Shown one piece after another: positions 51,586 through 62,155 of a stretch of DNA of 64,000 nt. Origin of the DNA: Atrina japonica (taxonomy: Eukaryota > Mollusca > Bivalvia > Pterioida > Pinnidae); the NCBI GenBank assembly GCA_030159075.1, contig BROG01000515.1, positions 124,001 to 188,000 on the forward strand. Reading direction: 5' to 3'. The notes beneath the pieces were generated by a model. That model worked only from the letters and a program-made list of their open reading frames with translations. It did no database searches and had not been told where the DNA came from. Position 1 is the first letter of the stretch. The number at the start of each line of letters is the position of its first letter. The position numbers and the translations under genes were made by a program.

Positions 51586-52831
51586 CCGGTGTAACGTGAA
51601 AAATTGACCCGCCGTAGAAATGCTCCCCAGGGTCACTTTTCTACGATAGAAATCTTACCCGGGTAGTCGTAAAAAAGTGACCCGCTTTAACATTTCTGTT
51701 ATTTGTCCCGTGAAAAAGTGACTTCCCGTAGAAAAGTCACCCCCAATAATTTTAAACAAAAGAAACATCAACGTGGATATCATGCATATACTAGGCCTCA
51801 TAATGATCTGAGGACCCGCTCTCCGCCCCCTAATCATCATAAATCATAAAAGAACCAAGACCCGGTAGGCTACATATCTCATTCTCGTGAACCAGTGATA
51901 CGATATCTTTCAAATTTTGTATGTATGATACGGTTAAGTCAATATCTACTAAGTTGTGAATGAAAACAAATTCCATGTAGGCTTTGTTCATAAACGAGCC
52001 TTGAATGGGCACCTCAAATAAAAACATTTTTAAATAAATGGCTTACTAACTAAAAACTGATTAACTTTTTGTATACAAAAACCTGGGGAAAACTTTTGAA
52101 ATTATTCAGGATTATTGCGACAAAGGTTATGGAGTCAAATGTCTAGGTAAAAGGCATCTAAATAAGTACATAATATAAGTTTTCAAATAATTTTTTAGAA
52201 ATACTTTCGACTTCTTCTCTAGAACCAGTGGCTATTTAATTTAATTGTAACCAAATTTAGCAGGAAGTAGGAAGTATTTCCATGTTAAGCCGCATAATCG
52301 CATTTGCAAATGAAAAGGGACTAGGATCCATAGTCCCCCACCACCACATATAAAAACACACAAATTTGGTATATGTTTTAAGATCATGTTGTTACCTACA
52401 AATGACCAGATGTCCAGCAAATTGTGTATGTATGATTGTTAAGTTAAAATCTACAGTTTCCGAATGAATACAAAATTAGTAAATGGTGGTACAGGTCATA
52501 TATGGAACATGCTAACTTCAATGGCAGAGTCAAACAGAGTAGTCAGAGACAAACAATGATCTGCAATAACTTCCTAGTAACTTTCTTGCATTAGACGGAG
52601 AAAAGTCTTATGACACATTGAACTGCACCGAGCAGGATTCGAACCCATATCTAGGAGATGAGATGTTGTGATTATCAATCAAGGTTCTCAATCACCGAGC
52701 CATTACTTGATTCTCTGAATTGAAATTCCAAGTGGTATCTGCGTGTCAAAAACTCATAATTCATATTCCCTTTGTTATGCACTTTTCTAAATCCGGAGAA
52801 AATTGATCCGGGACCCGGGTCATTTTTGTAA
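51586..52831. mobile_element. Element with CCGGTGTAAYGT terminus (copy 2, inverted relative to copy 1)
   Basis: It starts CCGGTGTAACGTGAAAAATT GACCCG with TTTCTACGATAGAAATCTTA CCCGGG-type subterminal words, matching the right end of the copy at 42.0-43.0 kb. The far end, GATCCGGGACCCGGGTCATT, matches the inner left end of copy 1, but the last about 100 bases are missing or replaced. It carries the same tRNA-like SINE (minus strand). No protein domain. Confidence 0.75.
52575..52712 (-). repeat. tRNA-derived SINE with intact B box
   Basis: On the minus strand: TAATGGCTCGGTGATTGAGA (A-box region), about 40 bases, then GGGTTCGAATCCTGCTCGG (good B-box match), followed by the shared body word TTTTCTCCGTCTAATG. 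It is embedded in copy 2 of the GC-ended element. It is not a functional tRNA, as the stems do not pair. Confidence 0.7.
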
Positions 52832-53032
52832 GAATTCTAAGAATAAATGAACGACGGTGGATTCGAGTTTACATCAATTCGAACTCGAATCACACCGAGA
52901 AACACATTTCTTTCATTATCTGGTTGTGTGTGCGAGTCTGTGTTTGCGTGTGAGTGTACGGTTTTCATGTTATTTTAATCGTTTTGTCCTGATGAAGGGA
53001 CAGGTCGTCCCGAAAATTAGATTTTTATTTTA

Positions 53033-53835
53033 TTTTGGCCGACCTGTTCCTTTATTCATACGAAGCAGACTTTATTCAGAAACTGCTGAATCAAAATTTT
53101 AATTTGACATTTAGATATATCGACGACGTTTTGTCAATTAATAATGACAATTTTCGTACATATGTCAATGCGATGTATCCCAGCGAACTAGAAATTAAAG
53201 ATACAACAGAATCAAGCACACACGCTTCATACTTAGACATTTTACTTACTATAGACACAGACGGGAAATTGGCAACTAAACTATACGACAAACGCGACGA
53301 TTTCGACTTTCCCTTCGTAAATTTTCCACATTTAAGTAGTAAAATCCCACAGTCACCCGCATATGGAGTTAATATTTCACAAATGAACCGATATGCCAGG
53401 GCGTGTTCAACATATGAATATTTCATATACCGATGTAAACTACTCACTGACAAATTATTGACACAGGGATATCGAAAACCGCGTTTGATGTCAACGTTCC
53501 GCAAATTTTACGGTCGGTATAATAGTCTTGCTTGCGATTACTCTGTTTCACTGGGTGAAATGGTGAGTTGGCGGTTGTTGAGACGGCTGTACCAATTGTT
53601 CCTCACGTATTTCATTTGGACTTGACTGGGGACCCACGGCGGGTGTGACCGGTCGACAGGGGATGCTTACTCCTCCATGGCACCTGATCCCACCTCTTGG
53701 TTTCCAGAGGTCCGTGTTTGTCCATATTCCGGATTTGTATCTGTGTCCTGGACATCCTAAAGATTTATACTTTGGTATATGAGATGTTTTATATTTGTCC
53801 GTGTCGTTAGTCATTTTAGTGCTTTACATATTCTT
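53033..53835 (+). mobile_element. Penelope-like copy, 5'-truncated, with RT YIDD motif, RT end and 3' UTR
   Basis: One open frame (to 53625) starts inside the RT at LADLFLYSYEADF, continues with FRYIDDVLSINND (catalytic motif C), then DTTESSTHASYLDILL, LYDKRDDF, AYGVNISQMNRYARACSTYE and FRKFYGRYNS. Compared with the copy at 56.4 kb it has lost about ten residues between EADF and FRYIDD. The 3' UTR (53640-53835) has GTGACCGGTCGACAGGGGAT and CCTGGACATCCTAAAGATTT. The first GIPxGTNCAP part of motif B is missing, so this copy cannot make an active enzyme. Confidence 0.85.
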
Positions 53836-53898
53836 TTCTTGACTTGTATCTATTGCTTAGATCCGACACCCTAGGGTATATAGTGTTGTTGGTTTTAG

Positions 53899-53899
53899 T

Positions 53900-53958
<59 letters not shown>
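53899..53958. repeat. (GT)n microsatellite between Penelope-like copies
   Basis: About thirty GT units. It lies just after one Penelope-like copy and before the next; insertion beside microsatellites is a known bias of the Naiad group. Confidence 0.97.
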
Positions 53959-53959
<1 letters not shown>

Positions 53960-54044
53960 ACAAGGCCCTCTAAAATTTGTAGTGCGTGAGAGGTGTTCAT
54001 GTATATTAGAAAGATGAGAGCTAATAATGTTATAATATCTATGG

Positions 54045-54215
54045 ATTTACTTATTAACGACAAACGTCATCATTTTTCCACATGTTAGTAGCAATATCCC
54101 GCTATTGCCTGCATATGGTGTATATATCTCGCCGATATGCCAGGACATGTTAAACATATGAACAATTCACATCAGGTAGCGTGTTTAATGTCACCATTTC
54201 GTAAACTTTGCCGTA
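54045..54215 (+). mobile_element. Penelope-like RT-end fragment fused to the next copy
   Basis: ACGACAAACGTCATCATTTT, TAGTAGCAATATCCCGCTAT and ATATGCCAGGACATGTTAAA correspond to the YDKRDDF to RYARACSTYE part of the RT. The match stops near 54215, where the endonuclease region of the next copy begins. Confidence 0.7.
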
Positions 54216-57200
54216 TTATTGATCTTTTTTTCAATGACTACAAGTTTACCTCCACTGACAGCATAATTTCTAAATGCGGGCGCAAAAATTGCAAAACTTG
54301 TCATATACTCATTACTGATAATTTATTTACATTCAACCTAACAAAACGTTCATTTTCAACACACAGCTTCGAGAACCTTTCGTGTAAGTCTACAAATTTA
54401 GTATAAGCTATTGATTGTTCTCTTTGTGGGATATTATATGTGGGTGAAACCAAGGGAAAGTTGAGTAGCAGAATGTCCGGACATCGATTCCAGATTAATC
54501 ATGGCGGTAACCAGTTACTATACAGACATTTTAATCTGCCTGATCATTCTATCCTTTCCCTGAGAGTCCGTATTTTAGAAAAGATATATCATCCCACAAA
54601 CAACCCCTTTCGACGAAAACGGGTAGAACACTGGATTCGACAGCTGGGAACTGCTGCACCATATGGATGCAACGACCATGTCGATAGCGTGGGGAATCTT
54701 ACCAGTCCTGGATGCCAATCGGTAAATGTTTTAAACCTATTTGACCGAACCAGTAGGAGACATCACAGCCATGGCTCAAACAAAGCCCGAGATTCATAAT
54801 GTCTCATTCGATGGTCTTCTATCATTCGTCAATTAGGTCTGCATCATATTCGTACAAAACTGTACTCACTCCCGTTGAAAAAAATACATGACTTGTACAA
54901 ATCTACGATGACAGTACGTTTTACCGATGCTGGTTCTCGACTTCATGGTATCATTTTGGACTTTTCATACAACAGATTATTCAAAGCTGTCAGGACTAAT
55001 GAACATAAAGAAACTAGTAATCGCCCATTCCTCAAGGTCAAATTTGCTAATAAGGGTATTGACGCTTTGAATATAAGCAATATTTTGAACCAAAAATCCG
55101 TCCAAAGTAAGATCCCGCCATACTTCCAATACAAAGATTCACCATGTATTTCCTATAGCTATACGCGTTCAGTTGCCTCTAAGACCTTTAATTACAAGGC
55201 AAATCTGCAGCAACTCAATTTACCCAGCCTTTCCCAGAACATTCCGCCTTGTTACCTTGTTCTACATCTGAATTCATGTACTCTCCATGTGGCCATGTTG
55301 TGACAGGTGATCTCAACATTGTGCGCAATAGAAAACTGAGAGATCTTTTATGCAAAGGCCCAAAATATAGGGAACCTGTATCGTTTACATGGCGCCAAAA
55401 CTTTGAAATTATTATGGACGCATGTGAAGAGTACGCCATACATTGGGCTAAGAAAGAAGATGTCGAACCAGATATTCTTTCGGAGTGGATCAAGTCGATC
55501 AGTAATGTTCTTAAACGAAGAATTCGATGACTTAAACATTGTCAACACAATTCAATTTTTCGTGACCCTGATGTTGTCAGAGATCTTTCCCGTCTCCATG
55601 AAAATTTTATCATCGTTCCTGCTGACAAAGCATCTAACAACTTCACATTTGTCTGCAGGCGATTCTACTTTCAGTATCCTACAAGAGGAACTTGGACTAA
55701 ACAGACTTCCTGGAAATCCTACATACTCTCTAACCGATTTCTCTACCTCTGAAATATTAGGTAATCATAAATCCGTTCTCGCTTCGTTTGGAATACCCAC
55801 AAGTGACACGGAGCTTGAATTGCCATATTTAATTTATTGGATTCCGAAGATGAACAAAAATCCCTATAAACACCGCTTCATTGCGGGGTCATCTAAGTGT
55901 TCCACCAAGCCTTTATCTATTTTGCTTACCAAACCTCTAACACATATTAAACAAGGTCTTCAGAAGTACTGTATAACGTCCTAACTCAGAAGCGGAGTTA
56001 ATCAGATGTGGATCCTAAAGAATTCAAAGGAATTGTTGGAACATTTTAAAATCTCCAAATTTCAAACATATTACAAGCATCAAGTCTTTTGATTTTTCGA
56101 CCCTTTACACAACAATCTCTCATCAAAAACTCAAAAACAGATTAACATCTATTATACAAAATGCTTTTAAATACAAAAATGGAAATCGCAGATATAAATA
56201 TTCGGTGTAAGGTCATGAAGAACCTTATTTTGTCAAGGAACACTCTGATTCCAATAACAAGTACACTGAAGACGATGTTATCAAGATGCTGGGGTTTCTA
56301 GTAGACAACATCTTCGTGGTTTTTTGCGGGAAAAGTTTTTCCAACAGATTGTCGGCATTCCAAACGGTACCAATTGTGCACCTCTATTGGCTGACATAAT
56401 TTGTATTCATATGAAGCGGAATTTATACAGTCTCTGTTCTCCAAAGGAAACAGCATCTCAATTCAATTTTACTTACAGGTATATCGACGATGTTCTGTCC
56501 ATAAATAATTCAGAATTTCAGAATTACCTCGGCCAGATATATCTTGTAGAGCTAGAGATCAATAAGACGACAGAGAGCAACACATCTGCTTCTTACCTAG
56601 ATTTACTCCTGTCGATTGGAAAAGACGGTCAACTTCACATATCCCTCTATGACAAACGAGACAATTTCAATTTCCATATCCCGTTTCTAAGTAGTAATAT
56701 TCCATCTTCTCCTGCCTATGGCGTTTTCATTTCACAACTTATACGCTATGCCAGGGCATGCTCTTCTTATGAATGTTTTATTATGAGAGCTAAACGACTA
56801 GCCAATAAACTACTTACACAAGGTTACGTTGTTGAACGCTTGGAGTCGTCGTTTTAGAAGTTTTATGGTCGATACGGGGATCTCAGAGATATTAAATAGT
56901 ATTCTGGATCACGGCCACAGACAGTGAATCCGTTTCACCAATCATGCTTTTCACCGAACTTGACATCATCACCAAACTTGACCTTTTTACCGAATTTGAC
57001 CCATTAATCGAACTAGAAAGGTTTCCATGGAACATTTGCGACGGGTGTGGCATGCCGGCAGAAGACGCTGACTCTTACCGGACACCTGGTCTTATCCCGT
57101 TTGGGATTCGTAATTGTTCTTCATGTTGAGACCATTTGCACATCTAATTCGTCGTGTTATAATGGACTTGAGTTTTTGATTATTGATTGCTACTTCTTTA

Positions 57201-57345
57201 ATTTTACTTTCAATTACATTGCTTCACAGAGTGAAATGTTGAATTACCTGTTCAAAAGTGCTTGTTGAATCGTCATTACCAATTATGACGAGGATTTGTT
57301 TCGATTCGGTTGACCGGTTACACCCTGTGATTTTATATTATGTAC
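54216..57345 (+). mobile_element. Penelope-like retroelement with N-terminal GIY-YIG endonuclease (Naiad type), near complete but broken
   Basis: In order: a Cys cluster CGRKNCKTC (about 54275-54302); GIY-YIG endonuclease CSLCGILYVGETKGKLSSRM with following His residues (54416-54799); linker and CxC region with GHVVTGDLNIV (54840-55530); RT fingers FIIVPADKASNN and YWIPKMNKNPYKHRFIAGSS (55590-55985); motif A SFDFSTLYTTI (about 56080-56115); motif B VGIPNGTNCAPLLAD; motif C YRYIDDVLSINN (about 56480); thumb; and a C-terminal CDGCGMPAEDADSY to NCSSC then TGA (57127). The order endonuclease then RT is the reverse of canonical Penelope elements and is the hallmark of the Naiad clade. Reading is broken by TAA (about 54401-54403), TGA (55528-55530) and shifts near 54830, 55250, 55670, 55990 and 56320. 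Not active as written. Confidence 0.85.
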
Positions 57346-57565
57346 TATAAACCAAAGTACCTTTACTATACGATGTTTCATCAATTTACATCAGCTATAG
57401 GTATACTATACATTATCTTATCTTATCTTATCAAGGGCTACTAACATGGTTAGTGTGTAAGAGGTGGAAGAAAGTTTTTTTTTTTTAATTATTTGATCCT
57501 GTAGCATACGTATGCGAATTTGATCGGAGTTACTTCCCTTTGTTTTAAATCAAACAACTGTTATG
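57346..57565. other. Spacer between Penelope-like element and satellite
   Basis: Contains a short TTATC repeat (57415-57440) and GGAGTTACTTCCCTTTG, the complement of a bivalve-type AAGGGAAGTAACTCC word. Confidence 0.5.
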
Positions 57566-57569
57566 AACT

Positions 57570-60500
57570 ATCCAACAGGAATTTTAACTAGATGTTGTCT
57601 GATTGCCAACAAATGAAATATGTCCAACACCAGGAATTTTAACTAGATGTTGTCTGATTGCCAACAAGAATTATAACTAGATGTTGTCTGATTGCCACAA
57701 GGAATTTTAACTAGATGTTGTCTGATTGCCACAAGGAATTATAACTAGATGTTGTCTGATTGCTAACAAGATTATAACTAGATGTTGTCTGAATGCCACA
57801 AGGAATTATAACTAGATGTTGTCTGATTGCCACAAGGAATTATAACTAGATGTTGTCTAATTGTCGCCACGTATTATAACTAGATGTTGTCTGAATGCCA
57901 CAAGGAATTATAACTAGATGTTGTCTGAATGCCACCAGGAATTATAACTAGATGTTGTCTGATTGCTAACAAGATTATAACTAGATGTTGTCTAATTGCC
58001 ACAAGGAATTATAACTAGATGTTGTCTGAATGCCACCAGGAATTATAACTAGATGTTGTCTGATTGCTAACAAGATTATAACTAGATGTTGTCTAATTGC
58101 CACAAGGAATTATAACTAGATGTTGTCTGAATGCCACCAGGAATTATAACTAGATGTTGTCTGAATGCCACCAGGAATTATAACTAGATGTTGTCTGATT
58201 GCTAAACAAGATTATAACTAGATGTTGTCTAATTGCCACAAGGAATTATAACTAGATGTTGTCTGAATGCCACCAGGAATTATAACTAGATGTTGTCTGA
58301 TTGCCACACGGAATTTACAAGGGAACTAGATGTTGTTTGATTGTCGCCACGAATTATAACTAGATGTCTGATTGTCGCCACGAATTATAACTAGATGTTG
58401 TCTGATTGTCGCCACGAATTATAACTAGATGTTGTCTGATTGCCAGCAGGAATTATAACTAGATGTTGTCTGATTGTCGCCACGAATTATAACTAGATGT
58501 TGTCTGATTGTCACAAGGAATTATACCTAGATGTTGTCTGAATGCCACCAGGAATTATAACTAGATGTTAGCTGATTGCCAGCCGGAATTATAACTACAT
58601 GTTGTCTGATTGCCACAAGGAATTAGAATTAGATGTTGTCTGATTGTCGCCACGAATTATAACTAGATGTTGTCTGAATGCCATCAGGAATTATAACTAG
58701 ATGCTGTTTGATTGCCAGCCGGAATTATAACTAGATGTTGTCTGAATGCCACCAGGAATTATAACTAGATGTTGTCTGATTGCCAGCCGGAATTATAACT
58801 AGATGTTGTCTGATTGCCGACACGAATTATAACTAGATGTTGTCTGATTGCTAAACGCAAAAGAATTATAACTAGATGTTTTGATTGTCGCAAAAGAATT
58901 ATAACTAGATGTTGTCTGATTGCCACAAGGAATTATAACTAGATGTTGTCTGATTGCCAGCCGGAATTATAACTAGATGTTGTCTGATTGCCGACACGAA
59001 TTATAACTAGATGTTGTCTGATTGTCGCAAAAGAATTATAACTAGATGTTGTCTGATTGCCACAAGGAATTATAACTAGATGTTGTCTGATTGCCGACAC
59101 AAATTATAACTAGATGTTGTCTGATTGTCGCTAACACGAATTATAACTATGATGTCTAATTGTCAAGGAATTATGATTGTCGCCACCACGAATTATAACT
59201 AGATGTTAATGTTGTCTGATTGTCGCCACGAATTATAACTAGAATGCCACCAGGAATTTTGATTCCCAGCACGGAATTTATAACTAGATGTTGTCTGATT
59301 GTCGCCACGAATTATAACTAGATGTTGTCTGATTGCCGACACGAATTATAACTAGATGTTGTCTGATTGCCACAAGGAATTATAACTAGATGTTGTCTGA
59401 TTGCCACAAGGAATTATAACTAGATGTTGTCTGATTGCCAGCAGGAATTATAACTAGATGTTGTCTGATTGTCGCCACGAATTATAACTTGATGTTGTTT
59501 GATTGCCACAAGGAATTATAATTAGATGTTGTCTGATTGCCACAAGGAATTATAACTAGATGTTGTCTGATTGTCGCCATGAATTATAACTAGATGTTGT
59601 TTGATTGCCAGCCGGAATTATAACTAGATGTTGTCTGAATGCCACAAGGAATTATAACTAGATGTTGTATGATTGTCGCCACGAATTATAACTAGATGTT
59701 GTCTAAATGCCACCACGAATTATAACTAGATGTTGTCTGATTGCTAACAAGATTATAACTAGATGTTGTCTAATTGCCACAAGGAATTATAAGTAGATGT
59801 TTTCTGAATGCCACAAGGAATTATAACTAGATGTTGTCTGATTGCTAACAAGATTATAACTAGATGTTGTCTATTTGCCACAAGGAATTATAACTAGATG
59901 TTGTCTGAATGCCATAAGGAATTATAACTAGATGTTGTCTGATTGTCGCCACGAATTATAACTAGATGTTGTCTGAATGCCACCACGAATTATAACTAGA
60001 TGTTGTCTGATTGCTAACAAGATTATAAATAGATGTTGTCTGATTGGCACAAGGAATTATAACTAGATGTTGTCTGATTGCCACAAGGAATTATAACTAG
60101 ATGTTGTCTGATTGTCGCCACGAATTATAACTAGATGTTGCCTGATTGCCAGCCCGAATTATAACTAGATGTTGTCTGATTGCCAGCAGGAATTATAACT
60201 AGATGTTGTCTGATTGCCACAAGGAATTATGACTAGATTTCGCCTGATTGCCAGCCGGAATTATAACTAGATGTTGTCTGATTGCCAGCAGGAATTATAA
60301 CTAGATGTTGTCTGATTACCGCTAGGAATTATAACTAGATGTTGTCTGATTGTCGCCACGAATTATAACTAGATGTTGTGTGATTGCCACAAGGAATTAT
60401 AACTAGATGTTGTCTGATTGTCGCCACGAATTATAACTAGATGTTGTCTGATTGCCAGCAGGAATTATAACTAGATGTTGTCTGATTGCCACCAGGAATT

Positions 60501-60905
60501 ATAACTAGATGTTGTCTGATTGCCACCAGGAATTATAACTAGATGTTGTCTGATTGCCACAAGGAATTATAACTAGATGTTGTCTGATTGTCGCCACGAA
60601 TTATAACTAGATGTTGTCAGATTGTCACAAGGAATTATAACTAGATGTTGTCTTATTGTCACAAGGAATTATAACTAGATGTTGTCTAATTGCCACAAGG
60701 AATTATAACTAGATATTGTCTGATTGCCATTCAGGAATTATAACTAGGTGAAAATGATGTCGTACATTTGATTGTCACAAGAAAAATTATAACAGAGATA
60801 CAAATTTGTCTGATGGGTCACATATTTAAAATTTGAGGAATTATAACTAGATGTTGGCTAATTGCCACAATGAATTATAACTAGATGTTGTCTGATTGCC
60901 ACCAG
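57570..60905. repeat. 34-bp satellite of about 95 units with a variable slot
   Basis: Core AATTATAACTAGATGTTGTC TGATTG is followed by about 8 variable bases chosen from a small set: CCACAAGG, TCGCCACG, CCAGCAGG, CCAGCCGG, CTAACAAG, CCACCAGG, CCGACACG. A three-unit higher-order pattern repeats at about 57960-58310. Disturbed patches lie at 58855-58885, 59130-59270 and 60745-60845. Confidence 0.97.
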
Positions 60906-62116
60906 GCGTTTTCAAACCAGAAATGGAAATTGTTAACGTCTGTGAAAGATACATTAAAAATTGAGACTACATAGAGATTATGTTTTTGTGATCGTTATTC
61001 CTTGAGGAACCATTGTGGCCTACCTATTTTCGATTAAAATACTAAAGTAATCGCCATGACGATATATACGTAAAAGTTTCCATTATTTCTGTTTAATATG
61101 ATAATAATAATGAAATCATAATAATAATAATTGATAATAATAATATATGAAAATCCAGATAAATAACGCTCATATACATTTGGAAAACATCTCCGATACC
61201 AAAGTATAAAAATCTAGGATGTCCAGGACACATAATAATTAAATAATCCGGATAAAAAATGGACAAAACACGGACGTATGGAAACCAAGAGGTGGGATCA
61301 GGGGGCAAATAATAAACATTTGAGTGGGATGAGTATTTTTCACTTGTTGATACATTGATGTATTTGTTTATATTTATTCAAAAGTGACTTAAATCTACTG
61401 ACACAGAACGGGTATTAATCCTCAAACTGTTTTTAAGTCCCTTGATGCGTGAAATTCATATTTAATTTGTATTAAAGTGTTTTAAAATGTTGTATACAAA
61501 CATACATACGTAAACAAAAAGCAAAATGTTTTGAACCAATTTACAATTTATGTCCTTATTTTGCCCATCACCACCTTGAAGCTACACATAAATACTGTGA
61601 AGCTGATAATAGAAAAGATGCTAGAATTTCTAATAGAAGACAATATATTTGTAATGTTCGGAGGCATGGTCTTTCAACAAACTGTCGGTATTCCTATGGG
61701 AACCATTTGTGCCCCTTTTTTTTGGCTGTCCTGTTCCTTATAACAGACACAGACGGGGAAATTAACAACTAAGGTATACGACAAACGTGACGATTTCGGG
61801 TTTTGCATCGTAAAATTTTCCACAATTAAGTAGTAATATCCCCACAATCAACCTTCATATGAAGTTTATATTTCACAAATGACCCGGTATGCCAGGCCGT
61901 GTTCAATATATGAACATTTCATATTCAGAGGTAAACTACTCATTGACAAATTATTGACACAGGGATATCAAAATCCAGAAATGGAAATTGTTAACGTCTG
62001 TGAAAGATACATTAAATTGAGACCATCTTATGTTTTGTGATCGTTTTAGGGCCTACCTATTTTCGATTAAATATATCAAGTAATGCATGAATATATACAG
62101 TTCCATTATTTCTGTA

Positions 62117-62155
<39 letters not shown>

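Noticed and set aside
53548..53814. Minus-strand 88-codon frame
   Set aside because: Antisense to the 3' UTR of a Penelope-like copy; the same sequence recurs in the 40.5 and 61-63 kb pieces.
57570..60905. CRISPR-like look: fixed repeat plus varying short segments
   Set aside because: Slots are only about 8 bases and drawn from a few recurring words, there are no unique spacers or cas genes, and the window is eukaryotic.
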